From contig JASXTE010000015.1 of the NCBI GenBank assembly GCA_030280995.1, positions 24,050,501 through 24,114,500 on the forward strand: DNA of 64,000 nucleotides. The letters run 5' to 3'. Under the pieces are notes generated by a model, which ran no database searches, had not been told where the DNA came from, and worked only from the letters and a program-made list of their open reading frames with translations. The stretch's first letter is position 1, and each line of letters opens with the position of its first letter. Of this stretch, positions 1 through 12,422 are shown piece after piece. A program made the translations under genes and the position numbers. The stretch is from Hemileia vastatrix. Its lineage: Eukaryota; Basidiomycota; Pucciniomycetes; Pucciniales; Zaghouaniaceae.

Positions 1-109
1 TTTTGAAAATTTCAAAGAAGGTATTCTTGCATTTCGTTAAGTTTCATCACAGTTTCTTTGCCCATATGCAGTGTAACGACAGTAAAGTATTTTTGATAAA
101 AAAAAAGAT

Positions 110-317
110 AGTTTATCCTTGTTGCGGAGGTTGATAAGATTTTTATAAACATCATAGTTTATCCTCATTGTGGAGGAATCCATAAAATTTCATTGATTTT
201 ATAGTTTATCCTTATTGCGGTGGTATCCATAAAATTTTGTCAATATCATAGTTTATCCTCATTGCCGAGGTATCCATAAAAGTTTGTCGATATCATAGTT
301 TATCCTCATTGCGGAGG
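110..317 (-). repeat. Tandem array of five 46-47 bp hairpin units downstream of pol
   Basis: The motif AGTTTATCCT on the + strand starts at 110, 156, 203, 250 and 297, a spacing of 46-47 bp. Each copy continues into a short inverted repeat of the form CCTC-(5-6 nt)-GAGG. The rightmost copy overlaps the last codons of the integrase frame (the C-terminal residues LRNEDKL are encoded by it). The other four follow the stop codon and are noncoding. Related motifs occur inside this element's pol and in element E2. Confidence 0.85.
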
Positions 318-1701
318 GAGACTTCGGCACTCCTGGTGCCTCTAGTATAGAACCGTTTCACTTGATCAGCCACCACCCTCTTCTTCAATTCAACTCCATC
401 CAACTCTTCTAACACATATGAACCGCCAGAAACTTGCTCCTTAACTTTATACGGTCCATTACATCTATCTGCAAACATTTTCCCCCATTGACTCTCTAGA
501 CTTCTATTATACACCAGGACCATATCACCTGGGTTCAAAGGTTTCCTTAATTGATGTGCCAACCACTCATCCCAATATCTAACTGATTGATTTGGGATCT
601 TCATCATCCGCAAATATGCCTTTTCTAAATATTCTTCTTTCTTTTCTAGCTGCATCATTCTTGCACACAATAATTCATCAGTAGTTTTGACCGTGTCCCA
701 GTCAACTCCAAGATATGATTCAGCTTCTAAATTAACCGGTAAAACTGCTTTCTGTCCAAAAACAAGTTCATAAGGTGAAAATCCGGTCGTCCTTTTGGCA
801 GTGATTCAATCAGCAAATAAAACTAAAGGTAAATAGTGCCTCCACTTTTTGGAACTTGTCCCACACATTTTAACTAAAGCATCCTTAATAACTTGATGCC
901 CTCTTTCAACCATGCCTTCAGCTTCAGGATAATATGGGGTTTCTACCCTACCTTTGATCCAATTTTAGATACAGCCTCTCTAAACTCAGCCCAAAATTCA
1001 GGACCTCCATCTACCGTCACCAACTTCATCACCCCACACCTATATACCCAATTATTCAATGAAAATTCTGCCACATTTTTGGCAGTTAAATTAATAAGAG
1101 GCGCTGCCTCTACCCAACCAGATAAATCATCTCTGGCCACAATTAAATATTTATACCGTCCCTCTTTTATATGAACAGCATCTAAACTAACTCTCCCAAA
1201 GAGCGTATATTCACCGGTCACGCGTCCAGGTTCTTTTGGCCTTATATAACTTCGTCTTTAACATTCTTTGCATGACTGAACCCACTGTTTAACAGCCATC
1301 TTCATGCCAGGCCACCAAAATCGATCAGAAATTTTTCTAAACGTTTCTCCAACGCCTCTATGCCCGAGATCTTCATGCAGTGATTTCAAAACTAATTCTT
1401 GCCCCTTCTGTTGAGTTATAACTACTTGAGGATTTGGATACCTTCTCCTCATTAAACGTCGACCAGATAGGTAAAACGTAGATGAATTCCTCTTGATAGC
1501 CACCCATTCCACGTCTTCACAATCTTCTGGTCTCTCTAAAGTCAACAAATATTTGACTAACAAAAAATAAAAACCAGTCTGACCCCAGACTTCATCTTGA
1601 AAATCAATTAATATAACATCAATAGGGACTTCTCTATCACCAGTATCACCTGCACATGAATGAGCCAATAATTGTTGACCCCTAAATAAATCTTTAATCA
1701 A
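293..1701 (-). pseudogene. E1 integrase (broken)
   Basis: This is a Ty3-type integrase that would insert element cDNA into the host chromosome. An HHCC zinc domain (HEDLGHRG, then CKEC) lies near 1350-1260. It is followed by the catalytic core, with Asp in SLDAVHI, Asp in TVDGGPEF and Glu in the GMVERGHQ stretch, and then a basic C-terminal segment ending LRNEDKL. The frame is cut by stop codons near 1255 (CAA to TAA in the zinc-domain linker), around 940 and near 808 (CGA to TGA). There is no chromodomain. It belongs to the same polyprotein as the preceding RT and RNase H. Confidence 0.85.
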
Positions 1702-1707
1702 GCTATG

Positions 1708-4700
1708 TCAACGTTTTTCTTCTGAACCTTTGGATCCTTCGTAAACCGTATTTGAAAATACCTCTTTCTCTTTATCCACCTTTTTATTTAAATTCTCTAA
1801 TTCTCCAACATATACACCATTACTTAACTTACTACTATCCCACACTACCAATCCATCTTCCTCTACCTCCTTTCTACTGAATTTATCTACACCTTTTCCA
1901 ACACCTTTATTAACATAAAAACTATTTTCCAGTTTATCCTCTTGGTGGAGGTCATCATCACCATAATATAAACACAATAATCCTGCCAGTTTAACCTCAT
2001 GGGGGAGGTATGGAAAGTCTTCAGCTCCTTTAGTGCTGGCTTTGATAATAGGTATATCTTCATCAAACGCTTCTGAGTCTGAATCTTCTTCAGTGGGTGG
2101 TCTCCTTGATAAACCATCTGGCATAGTAAAAGGTTTGCCAGGCTTATGAACTAAATCAAACAAAAAATGTTGAATAAAAGCTACCCATCTCGTCATGGGT
2201 GCATTCAGTAAACTTGGGGAATTAATCATCTGGATTAACGATTTCGCATCCACTTGAAACTCAAAATGTTGCCCCCACAAAATATGCTGAAGTTTCTTCA
2301 ATATTTTTGCCACACCACATAATTCCAATTTTTGTTGAGAATATCTTGATTGGACCTCAGTAAATACTACAGATTCATACCTAACTGGCCTGACGTAACC
2401 AGCTTTATCCATCTGAGACAAAACCGCCCCAGCTGCAACCTGACTTGAATCAACTGCTAAATAAATTCTTCCAGCTTCTTTTCCATAATACAAATTGTGC
2501 AAGACTAAATCCTTCCCTACAACCTACTTCAACTTCACAAACGCCTTCTCACACTCTTCATCCCACTCCCAGTCTGCATCCTTTCTCATTAACCATCTCA
2601 ATGGAGCTGCCAATGAAGAAAAGTCCTTAATAAACATTCTAACATATACGCAAACGCCTAAAAACCCTCTGACTTCGGTCGTATTCTTGGGTCTTGGCCA
2701 GGACTGAATTTTGTTAACTTTCTTCTTGGACATAATCCTACCCTCTCTACATACCACATGGCCTAAAATTTCTAAGGCTGGCACACAACATGAAAATTTT
2801 GAACCTGAAATAGTTAATCCAGCCTCTTCAATTCGAAACAAGATTCTTTCTAATGTAATTTCAAACTCCCAAATGAATTTGCGTATCCCGGGATTCTCTT
2901 CCAACACCTGGTTATCATAGTCGGTTGTTGGTCCCTTAATTCCTCCATCATCTATAAATATTCCAGCATATTGTGGAATTTTGTCTTGAAGGATCCAAGC
3001 CATCTGAGCTTGATAAACTGAAACCAAATTTGTTGCTCCTTGAGGTAATCTTGTTAACTTTAAACGTCCAAGTGGTGTATCAAATGTAGTCAGAGGCCTT
3101 GAGTCTGGATGTAACTCTCTCTCATCATATCCACCCATAATATCTCCCAAACCATAACACACTCTCCCTGCAAACGCTTCAACAAACTCCTCAGCACTAG
3201 GCGGTATCCCAGCATCCTTTATTGTAACCCTATTTAATTCCCTAAGATCATGAACAACTCTAAGCTTTACATTCGGTTTCTTGATACAAAATACCGGACT
3301 AGAATAACTTGATGTTGATTGCTTATACAGTCCAGTGCGTATCCGTTCTCTGACAACTTCAATATAGGCTTCTTTTAATGCAGCCGGAATAGGAATCGGT
3401 TTCTGCTGCCACAGTTCATGACATACCACAGGAATCTTGTAAGGCTCCCCATAGGAATGCTTCAACACACCCCTCTCCTCTTCTACAAAAGCAATGGCCT
3501 TCTCTCGCTTGACCATCACATCCAACAACAACTTCTTCTCTTCTCCAGACAACCAACCATCAGGTCTAAAATTAACAACACCCAGTCTCTCAAAAGTGAT
3601 TCTTGAAGTCTCAGAAAATTCAGGCGGATTCTTTACCAAGGGACTTTCATAAGGATCTCTTGATAACCTTGGTCTTCTCAAGGGTGGATTTAATTTGGCA
3701 GGTAGCGGTTCATTAATAGGTCGAACTTTATTTGCTACCTTCTTATATTTGGCTGCGTCCAAATCTAAATAAACTTGAGGTAAAACATTTACTTTTGTAT
3801 CGCCATTAAAAATTTCATCAAATGAATCTTCTTCATTGTCAGAATCAGAATAAGAAAAATTAGAAAAATATTTTATTTCATTTTTAAATTTTACCCTTTT
3901 CTCTTTTCCCTCGTCTAATTTATAAACAGATTTTCCAACACCTTTTCTTCCCTTATCCAACAGTAAATCGCCCGTAAAGAAAGTTGTAAGTTTAACCTCT
4001 TGCTGGAGGACCAAAATTGAATTTTCACAAAAATTATTTTTTTGTGTTTTAATTATACTGAGATTTTTAATCGGATTTTGATAAGATTTTCGCAGTTTAC
4101 CCTCTTGCTGGAGGTCCATAATAGAAGGAGATACTTGCAGTTTAACCTCTTTCTGGAGGTCATCAAACATACCCTTCCAATTTTTATCCAACCTAATTTG
4201 GCCCATTTTGCCTTTTTCACCATTTTTAAATTTAATAGAAAAACAGGGTAAATCCAATAAACATATAGAAAAGTCCATAACGTATTTACACTCCAAAGTA
4301 ATATTAACAGAAAATAATTGAGAATCCACTTGAATTATCTCCAAGTGAGCTGACCTATTGCAATCCGGGATCTCATCCTGAGGAGAGATTACAATATTAG
4401 AGTGATCAGCCCCTGCTTCCTTAAAAAAATGAGGGCATTCATCCCTTTCCAACAAACATAATTCACCAGAAGCCGTCCGTTTTATACGCCGCTTCTTGGT
4501 GCAAACACAACACTGGCACAGCGTAGTAATCCCTGGCCGTGTTTCCCAACCTTCATCTCCAGGAGACGCTAACCGCATATGTAACCTCGGCATATCTTCA
4601 CCAGTGATTTCCAAACTAATCCACATGCCAGCTTGATACCCTATCCTGGCCTCAAAATCCATCAAAAAAGGACCACCAAGAACAGTTTTGACTGCTCCTC

Positions 4701-5691
4701 TGGCCACATAAAAGTGAACCTTACCAACAGATCCACCAATGCCTAACCTGACATGCTCAGCTGTACCCATCAGCTCTGTTGCATGCCCTCCAATGCCTCT
4801 GAGGTTTCCCCCAGTTCCACTTTTAATTGGCAAGCCTATACTTGTCGCTTGCTCCAATGAAATTAAATTAATTTGAGACCCTGAATCGACCAAGGCCTTT
4901 ACTTCTTTACCGTTAAGAGTTACCACCAGGTAACCCAGGGGAGCGGAAAAATGTGTATCTACATCTTCCCCAAACTTTTCAGCATTTTCACAAATATATT
5001 CCACCTCTCCAGTGGAAACCCGACGCCTCGTCAAATGCTTCTTTTGCTTTTCAGCAAGCGCCGGACTAATTGTAAATAACTTCCCCAAGGATAAGAGAAT
5101 CTGCAGTTGATTCACCCTATTCAAAACTTTGTCCATCGCATTAGCTTGACCAGAAACTACTGGCCGCTCATACTGGACCTTTGATTTAACAACCTTGGCC
5201 CTGGGTACCTCTTGAGGTCCAACCGAGCCATCTTCAACCCCCATTATAACATCTTCACTTTCTATAACCCTAACTCCGTCACCAGCTTCTTGCACTAATC
5301 CTGATCCATCGCTAGTCCTTCTTACACCCTCCATTGGGATGGGAACGCTAAAACTTGGTCTGGGTAGAGACGCCAACAGTACGTCCTCCTCAGAATCCGA
5401 ATCATCCTCTGGAATAGGCTCACCATTTAAATCAAACTTGCCATAACAAGGGGGCCCCGTGTCAGCAATCCCCTTCTGCATTTTATATAATTCTTCCTTA
5501 GAGTAAGGGCTCAACTTGTTGGTAGCAGTTTGAGCACTAGAATTTTTGTCCTTAGAGTAAGGGTTCACTTTGTTATTTGCCTTGCCAGGATTAGCCCTCA
5601 ATTGGCTCTGAATTCTACTCTTTGCCTTAGTAGCAGCTGCTCTTCTAGCAGCATTAACATCATATTCGCCAGCCAAACAGCTACCCTCCAC
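1708..5691 (-). pseudogene. E1 pol: protease, reverse transcriptase, RNase H
   Basis: A 1055-codon open frame (5691-2524) continues after one stop into an RNase H stretch (2502-1708). An acidic N-terminal part is followed by a retropepsin-like aspartic protease (VDSGSQINLIS). The reverse transcriptase has the LRVVHDLRELNR and LTRLPQG motifs and an unusual catalytic box, FIDDGG, in place of the common YxDD. The RT/RNase H connection (LEILGHVVCREGR, then the RGFLGVCVYVRMF stretch) follows, then RNase H with VDSSQVAAGAV. Pol lies in the -1 frame relative to gag, and the two frames overlap at about 5600-5750. Short LxxExKL peptides recur in the protease-RT spacer and the RNase H tail. They are encoded by the hairpin motif described separately. 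Confidence 0.9.
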
Positions 5692-7001
5692 TTGAGCAAC
5701 TGTGCCAGCTCTAAACCTCCAAAAGAAGTAGAAAATGTGGCTTTACTGACCTCTTTCTCCTTACCTTTGTCAGCTTTTCCACCCTTGGCATTAACATCTT
5801 CATCTGTCACCTCTTCAAATCTGGCTCTCCTTTCAGCCGTTAAACTTCTTCTGACCAAATCAGAAGGAGACTGTCCATCACTGGGCTTGATGAACAAACC
5901 ATCAGGAAGTTTATAAACTTTACCATCAAATAAAACTTGCCCAGCATCCATATCCTTATCAAGAGCAAAACAAACTGTTGCTCTGTGCCCCCTCCTATTA
6001 CAATAGGAGCACACCTTTGGCTCATCGTAGCCACCTCTATAACTACTACCACCATTCCCACCATTTCTCCCATTGCCTGGGAAGTGGTTACCATTATTAT
6101 TGCCATTATAATTTTGAAGTTCATAACCTCTGGACTGATAAGAAGTTGACGTCGACGAAGAAGCAATTGGGGCCTTGTTAGCCTTCTGGGTTTCTTGAAC
6201 AAATATTTTTAACTGTTTAGTTAAATCGGCCAAATGATCGACCATCTTATTATCCACATTACCCTGAACTTTTGCAGCTGGTAGTCCCATTTGAGCCTTC
6301 TTGGCCTCCTGAGCTTTGACCATGATATCGTTATTTTCAGCCAAAACTTCACTAACCTTGCTAACATATTGAGTACATGACTCTTGATATTTGTCCAACG
6401 CTAATAACTTTAGATGGGCCTGAATGTTCTCTTTGATAACCTCCAGAGCCGGCAGTTTCTGTTCACCATGAGGCAGTTCCTTCATCAAATCCTTTCTTGA
6501 AAGATCCTTCAAGACATCCATTCAAATATCCCTGCTGCATGCTGACCAAAACAAATCTTTTGCTTGGTTCTCATGCACTAACTCGTCCACCAGTATGAGA
6601 TATTCCACCACTTCATCGAACTAAACACAGAGCTTTTTGAAGTCAGCCATAGAAGAAACTCCACCTTTTGCTTGCCAGTCTCCAACAATTTTATTGAGGT
6701 CCATCATAGTAAACCTAACACCCCATCTATCAACCATAGCTTTAGAAAGCTTAACCCAATCCTTGTCCTTGAATGCCTGCATAGCAATAACCTCTTTTTC
6801 CACCTCCCTATCAGAAATAAAAAATCTAACTTGCTTCACCATGTCCACATGAGAAGCACCATCAACAGCAGCAGCAGCTTCATACCTGCTAATGAACCAT
6901 TTAACCTCCTCCCCATCAAACTTTGGGCCATCCCAAGAAATAATCCTAACAGAGGGAGTAAGAGTTTGAGGAGATCCAGAAGCAGCAGCAGAAGAAGACA
7001 T
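5598..7001 (-). pseudogene. E1 gag (broken by two nonsense codons)
   Basis: This is the Gag structural protein of the retrotransposon particle. The N-terminal part starts with a Ser/Ala-rich MSSSAAASGSP and contains the Ty3-type capsid stretch (FDGEEVKWFISRYEAAA). A long linker is followed by a CCHC zinc knuckle, CSYCNRRGHRATVC, near 5990. The frame is interrupted by a TAG near 6620 (CAG in the parent codon) and a TGA near 6522 (CGA in the parent codon, judged from E2). Both are C-to-T changes. The start at 7001 is the first ATG and lies about 160 bp after the primer site. Confidence 0.85.
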
Positions 7002-7158
7002 CCCAATAAGTAATGAAAAGCGTTAACAATTGATAAAATAACAAGCCTCTTGCAGGCCAATAACAAAAATCCAATTAGAGTTCCAGAAAATAAGCCTCTT
7101 GCAGGCTAAGAACGTTCTTTATCCAAGTAAGTCTTTAAAGAAAGCTAGAGAAATCGAA

Positions 7159-7175
7159 CCCCACGTTGGGCGCCA
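7159..7175 (-). other. E1 primer binding site
   Basis: Four bases inside the LTR end, the element strand reads TGGCGCCCAACGTGGGG. It starts with TGG, the complement of a tRNA CCA end, as expected for a tRNA-primed Ty3 element. I did not assign the tRNA. Confidence 0.8.
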
Positions 7176-7179
7176 ACTA

Positions 7180-8288
7180 TGGTAAGGTAAACTCTTACAG
7201 TCGCCTTGCTGTAAGCAGAATCTGGAAGAGATGTGTGGATTTAGCTGAAAACCCCATCCTTCCAATAAAAATAACAAAATGAGAATTCTAAATCACTAAG
7301 CTAACCAGTCTACTTGGATCTGATTGATAAAAATAATGAAACTCTAAAATATTTAACGCTTATTGAGATTTAAGTAAAAGTGGCTGTTGAGAAAGAAATA
7401 CTGATTACAACAATTAAGGTGTACCAGTGAAAGATCTGAAAAGATTGACTTTTATGTTTTTATAATAATTTGAATTTTTATGAGACAGAAATAATCAAGT
7501 CCCAGTGATGAAGACCTTTCTAAAGATACCCTGTATGAAGTGTGATTTAAATTGTTGAGTAGTATATCTTAAATGTTATATATAAAATATAAAGTTATAA
7601 GGGTATTACAATTTTATTTAATTTGTTGAGTAATAAAAAATGAGACTGTGGTGGTTAAAGATTAAGCTGTATGTTCTCTGATGATTGTAAGATGATTCCC
7701 AATTTCGAGTCTGAGAGGCTCTTAAGTATACCTAGTCACGTGCCTAAGTTTCCCCTCCAGAGCTCAGCCAGAGCCTATCCGGAGCCCGTACGGAGCTCAT
7801 ACGGAGTCCAAATGGAGTCCGTCCGGACTCAATTAGAACCTTTAAAACTATAATAAAAAATCTAGAAAAATTACACATAATAGAGCCACTTCCCCTTTAC
7901 ATTCCAAACTAATTTTCGTAGTCTGCGCAGCTCTAATCACCCAGTGAAAATTTATCAAAGTTAAGTAATTTCTAAAACGTAAATATTTCTATAAATCTTT
8001 AAAATTCATTTAAAAATATAAGAAAAATAGTAAAAATTCTTGAAAAATTTTCTAAGGTTTTTGAGTGACTTGACTTGATACTTATAAACTTTTCAGACCG
8101 TAAAAATAAGTTTTTTCCATAAAATAAATTGTTTTCACGTAGGCATTTGCTTTTAACCAATTTCTTCATATTTAAAACTCAAATAAATTAAATAAAACCC
8201 TTTTATAAAAAATAATAACGCCAATCTTGCACGCCGTAATAACTCCATTTACGTACTTAGGTGCCATACTAAACTTTAGGCTACCACA
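7180..8288 (-). repeat. E1 5' LTR (about 1.1 kb)
   Basis: On the element strand it starts TGTGGTAGCC and ends ACCA, next to the primer binding site. It holds no gene. It contains an 11-bp-periodic repeat block at 7760-7840. The second LTR is outside the window, so the right-hand boundary rests on the point where element D's gag frame is cut. Confidence 0.75.
7760..7840. repeat. 11-bp periodic repeats (GAGCTCAT-like) in E1 LTR
   Basis: Seven successive GAGC/GAGT/GACT cores start at 760, 771, 782, 793, 804, 815 and 826 (add 7000), exactly 11 bp apart. The units vary around CGGAGCTCATA. Confidence 0.8.
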
Positions 8289-9758
8289 CCGCTCTTTGCT
8301 GCACTACCTCTGACTCCTCCATCATCATTGCTTGATATTCTACCTGATGATCCACACCATAACCAGCTGGTTCCATACCATCCATTTCAACATCCTCCAA
8401 AGGCGCAGGTGTATTCTCTCTAGTAGTATACCCTACTTCCTCCATATCCTCTGGATTTGCATACCTAGCACCAGCTCTTCTCGGCCTACTAATTGTAGGT
8501 GGGGCCATTTTCTTGTGCTTCGCTGCAAACATCTCCAAATGTGCTGCAGTAAGTGGAGCTGCAACCGCTCCTTCTTTGACTTTAAAATCCAACACTGTGC
8601 AAGTAACTGCAAAATTGACTGACTTTGCATCCTTTCCTTTCTCTCTAGCTTCAGTCTCCTTGCCCTTGCTTGACCTGCCCTCCATATACTTTTTATTAAT
8701 ATAATTGATGACCATGGCTTGCATCCCTTGATCCTTGTATTTGATAAGCTTAGTCCCATCTTCCAATATAAGTGTAGTTCCATCCTCGTAAACTACCCTC
8801 TCTTCTTTATCTTTTTGAAGCGCATTACACCTCATCCTAGTATGTCCCTCTTTATTACAATAGTAAAATACCATAGTAGCAAAGCGCAATGGTTGAGGAG
8901 AACTCTTGGGCCTAAACAATTCTTTCACTTTTGCCGCTTCGTTTATTTTCTTCTACAGCTTGTCAATTCTCGCCATAACTGAATCCGGCTCCTTAGTGAA
9001 AATTTTTACTTTAGGAGACAACATTTGAGGAGGCAATTGCACGCCAGATGCATCTTCATCCATCTCCTCATTATCCAAAGCAACTCTAGCTGCGTGACTC
9101 TCAACTCGGCGCAGCTTCATTTCCGCTTCCACTGCCATTTCTACTTCTTCTAATCCAGGGTACTTATAATTACCGTCCTTCTTCTTGACTAGCTTTCCTT
9201 CATTATCCAAGCGCCTCTTTGCCCAGTCTTCCACTTCTGGTGCTAGCGCTTCACAAAACCAAGGTAAAGACACATTAGCATCACTAAAATCTTCATTACT
9301 GACTAAATATTCCACCTTTCAATCAAAATCCTCTCTAAAACTTTTAAATTCCCTAGTATCTCAAACACCCCCTTTAGCTTTAACCCTTTTTACCAAGACA
9401 TCCAGATCCTTTATTGTATACTTAGTTTCCTCGGTAACTTTTGGGCATCTCTTGAGCATTTGTTCTTTTAGCGCTGACCAATTGCGCTCTTCATGCCCCT
9501 TTAAATGCTCTAAATTGTCTTTGCACTCATTAGAGACAAGAAGAGCACTTGACGCACCATATCATACTCGGTCGCTCCATGCACTTCCACCCCATGTTCA
9601 AACCTTTGTAAGAACTTCTTGGTATTAATACCCTTAAAACGCAAACTTTAATCTTTACATATAATTATTGTAGTTACCGTTTGTGGCAACAATGTCGTCA
9701 AATTAGGTGTTTTAACCCTCTCCTGACATCCCTTAAATGTAGTCGCAGTAGGATCCAT
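8289..9758 (-). pseudogene. Element D gag (truncated by E1 insertion)
   Basis: Gag of a second Ty3 element of the same general type. The ATG at 9758 gives MDPTATTFKG. A frameshift and stops follow near 9540, 9400 and 9320. The frame then runs through an acidic region to a degenerate zinc knuckle, YYCNKEGHTRMRC, in which the first Cys of the usual CCHC pattern appears as Phe. The frame is cut at 8288 by the E1 LTR, so nothing of D's pol is in the window. Low overall similarity to E1 gag suggests a distinct family. Confidence 0.75.
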
Positions 9759-9983
9759 TTCTGAAATATGAAATTGAAACAGAGATCACAAAAATAATAA
9801 ACACACACTTGGTAATTAAACCCGACTATATTCACAATACAGCCCTATGCTATCCTCTGATAACGGCTATTGATCCACTCATTGTAGACCCTACGACTCT
9901 TCCACTGAAGCGCTGGCATGATCTCGTCCTCTTGACAAAACCCTGAAAACTAAACGATCTAATCAAAATACTAGTTAAAATTA

Positions 9984-10002
9984 GGCCACTGTTGGGACAC
10001 CA
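9984..10002 (-). other. Element D primer binding site
   Basis: The element strand reads TGGTGTCCCAACAGTGG a few bases inside the LTR end (…CTCTACA), upstream of the D gag start. Confidence 0.7.
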
Positions 10003-10004
10003 AT

Positions 10005-12216
10005 TGTAGAGAGTTCTAAAGTACTAAGCAGTAGACACAATGCAAGATGGGTTGGTTCTTCTTTTCAATTTCTAAAAATAAGCGCCTGCCACTCTTATTT
10101 TAAAGGCAGCGCAATAATGTGTAACACTAATTTGTGATTAGAAAGTTTATAAGTGGAGAACTGAGTTTTTAAAAGATTGGAAAAAAAAGTATTACTATCT
10201 GGATATTTCTACTCTTAACATGTTCTAATATCCACAGCTACTCCCTCTTGAAGCACTCTCTTCAAATATTCCTTATTATAGCAATAAAATAACTCTAATA
10301 ATAGTTAATCCTTTGAATCTATATACTCTCAAATAATTGATTGCAAAAAATTCTAATATCTTTGACTTCACAATTATTAACTACTTTTTTTGTTAACTAA
10401 CTATTTGTCAATTTGTTCTCTCTTTATTAGTCGATGTGATACCCTCTTTATATTTTTCCAGTGCTCTAAACACAGTTCCCTAGTGGATCTCCAGCGCTGA
10501 CTCTAGCGCTACATTAGTAAAACAGTAACTAATCTATTAGTAGACCACATACACCGCTTGTAACAACTACAGTGCCTAAATCATACCCTATCCTTACTAA
10601 CACTAGTATTAACTTGTCTTACTGATGCTTGACACCTTGACATGCGCGCCCCTGAATGTACCTTTGTTTTTTTCAGCGCTAATTCCAAGTTTGACTCCTT
10701 CTAATGCTGATCCTAGCCGCTTTGATTTTCAACTAGTTAATCTCCTATATCACCCATTTTAGTAAGTTACCACACTAGCCGCAGTGCAGTATACTTTGCA
10801 CGTTGTGGTCTTCCAACATTGGCAGGGGCCTTTGTTGTGTGATTTGGCGCTGTTTGTGCATGTCTTAATTGACATCTGTTAAGGAATTGGGTATTTTTCT
10901 GGTTTTATTCCGTGGATATTGGGTCTGCGGGTATGTGGGTACTATCATTGGATAGCCCTGGTTTTTCTCTATATTTTATGTCTTAAAGACATTTTTCATA
11001 TTCTGAGTTTTAAGGGGTCATTTCCTCATTTTTCATTTATAAAAGATTGCTGTTTAATTTTGTTTTTTTTGTTTTACGGGCTAACCTTAAGTCTTAGGGT
11101 TAAGTGCTTAGTACCATTGGATAGAGCTAATTTTTCTCTATATTTCATGTCTCAATGTTGTTATAGTGAAATTCTGTGTTTTAAAGGTTTTAGTAGTTGT
11201 AGCTAATTTTTCTAAGTAGATTAGTGGTTTTTATTGGTTTTCTGGCTTCAGGGAGGCTGGGCCGCTTCAGGCGGCATCTCCGATGTCGGGCGGCCTGCCA
11301 GCCTCTGTTTTAGGAGGTTGGGGAGCGCTTCAGGAGGGTTTTTTATGCAATTTGGCGGGTACAGGCGCCAGATTGGTGGGTGCGCATGGGCTCTTAGTTA
11401 GTGGTCTGTGTGTACATAGTGAATAAGACAGTTTGGGGCAACCTTAATCATCATACAACCATCCGGAGGTGATATCATTGTTCCTCACTCAGTTTTCACT
11501 GTTTTCTGGCCACAATTGGCTGTGTTTGTTGCAAGTGAGTTCTTCATTTAACTTAACTTTGGCAACTGTTTTCTCTGTTATAGTCTTGCAAGCTATAGCA
11601 AGTATTATTTCTGTCTCTGGTGTGGATTTGCAGCCTACATCAAGTATCTTTGCTGTCTCTGGTGTGGACTTTGTTCTACATTTCAGTTCTTTGGTCTGGT
11701 AGTCTATCTGGTGACTACTTTCTTGGCTCATCAAGCAGTCAAGTGTGTTAAACAGGAGCTTTAGCAAAACAGGAACCAACTTACTTTAGCAAGTAAATCT
11801 CACTCTATTTTTCTAAAGGGACAGGGGATTTTCTCTCTGGTTTTTCTCCAACTCCCTTGGTCAAGGCCTATAGCTAGTACTATAGGATTGTCTACAACGT
11901 GAGACTTTCCTTAAGCCATAATGCCTTCCTTAGTGCATAATACACAATTATTGGAAAATACAAGTCCATATTGTTCAGCGCTTGCAGTCCTAAATCAATA
12001 ACACACAATTCCCCATTATGCAGCGCATCCTTTTGCAAAATCCGAGCACACAGGCCCTGAATTCTCTTCAGCACTTCTATTTCCCTTTGTCCTTGAAACA
12101 CACAAACACGCATTATAATTTAGCACTTCCTACTGCGCTATGAACCCCCTTTGTTCTTCCTGGAATATGCGAGCTGATTGGTCCAAAATCAAACTATCTG
12201 CGAGGCGCATACCACA
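10005..12216 (-). repeat. Element D 5' LTR, split by a solo LTR
   Basis: On the element strand it starts TGTGGTATGCG near 12216, inside the LTR of E2, and ends CTCTACA at 10005. Removing the inserted solo LTR (10804-11896 plus the 4-bp duplication) leaves about 1.1 kb, the same size as the other Ty3 LTRs here. AGCGCT-rich sequence runs through both halves. No gene was seen. Confidence 0.7.
10804..11896 (+). repeat. Solo LTR of family A (TSD ACGT)
   Basis: It starts TGTGGTCTTCC, ends GATTGTCTACA, and is flanked by ACGT at 10800-10803 and 11897-11900. It is homologous over its full length, in reverse orientation, to the E2 5' LTR (25424-26518). No internal region is attached, so it looks like a solo LTR left by recombination between LTRs. 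Open frames within it are chance. Confidence 0.9.
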
Positions 12217-12352
12217 CCGTAGTCTTAATATTTTCTGAGTAAATCCAGAAAAACACCTAATTATTAAAAAATGCCATTTAAGGCATATCAAAACAATGTG
12301 AAATAAACCAACAAAGGACTCCTCCAATGTTGGAAGACCCCATCCTCCCTCC
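12217..12352 (-). repeat. E2 polypurine tract and truncated 3' LTR
   Basis: On the element strand, GGAGGGAGGA (12352-12343) is followed directly by TGGGGTCTTCCAACATTGG, the LTR-A start with one change. The LTR matches the 5' copy down to about 12217, where element D begins. Confidence 0.85.
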
Positions 12353-12422
12353 AATAGAGAATTTCCACATTCTCCTTCATCATAACCACCATTTTCAGCT
12401 TTATTTCCAAATCTGCAACTGA

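Larger units (their letters stand above)
1..8288 (-). mobile_element. Ty3/gypsy LTR retrotransposon E1 (partial, cut by window start)
   Basis: The element reads right to left: 5' LTR (7180-8288), primer binding site, gag, then protease, reverse transcriptase, RNase H and integrase, and a noncoding hairpin array. Its 3' LTR lies beyond the window. The LTR starts TGTGGTAG and ends in CA on the element strand. It inserted into the gag gene of another Ty3 element (D), whose reading frame stops at the LTR border at 8288/8289. The order RT, RNase H, integrase is the Ty3 order. Several nonsense codons make this copy inactive. I see no chromodomain after the integrase. Confidence 0.9.

Noticed and set aside
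5600..5750. A canonical -1 slippery heptamer at the E1 gag/pol overlap
   Set aside because: The frames do overlap with a -1 offset, but no X XXY YYZ heptamer in phase was found. Only an imperfect A GGT TTA.
10919..11779. Open frames of 77-96 codons on both strands
   Set aside because: They lie inside the solo LTR-A, have no motif and are not kept in the other LTR-A copies.
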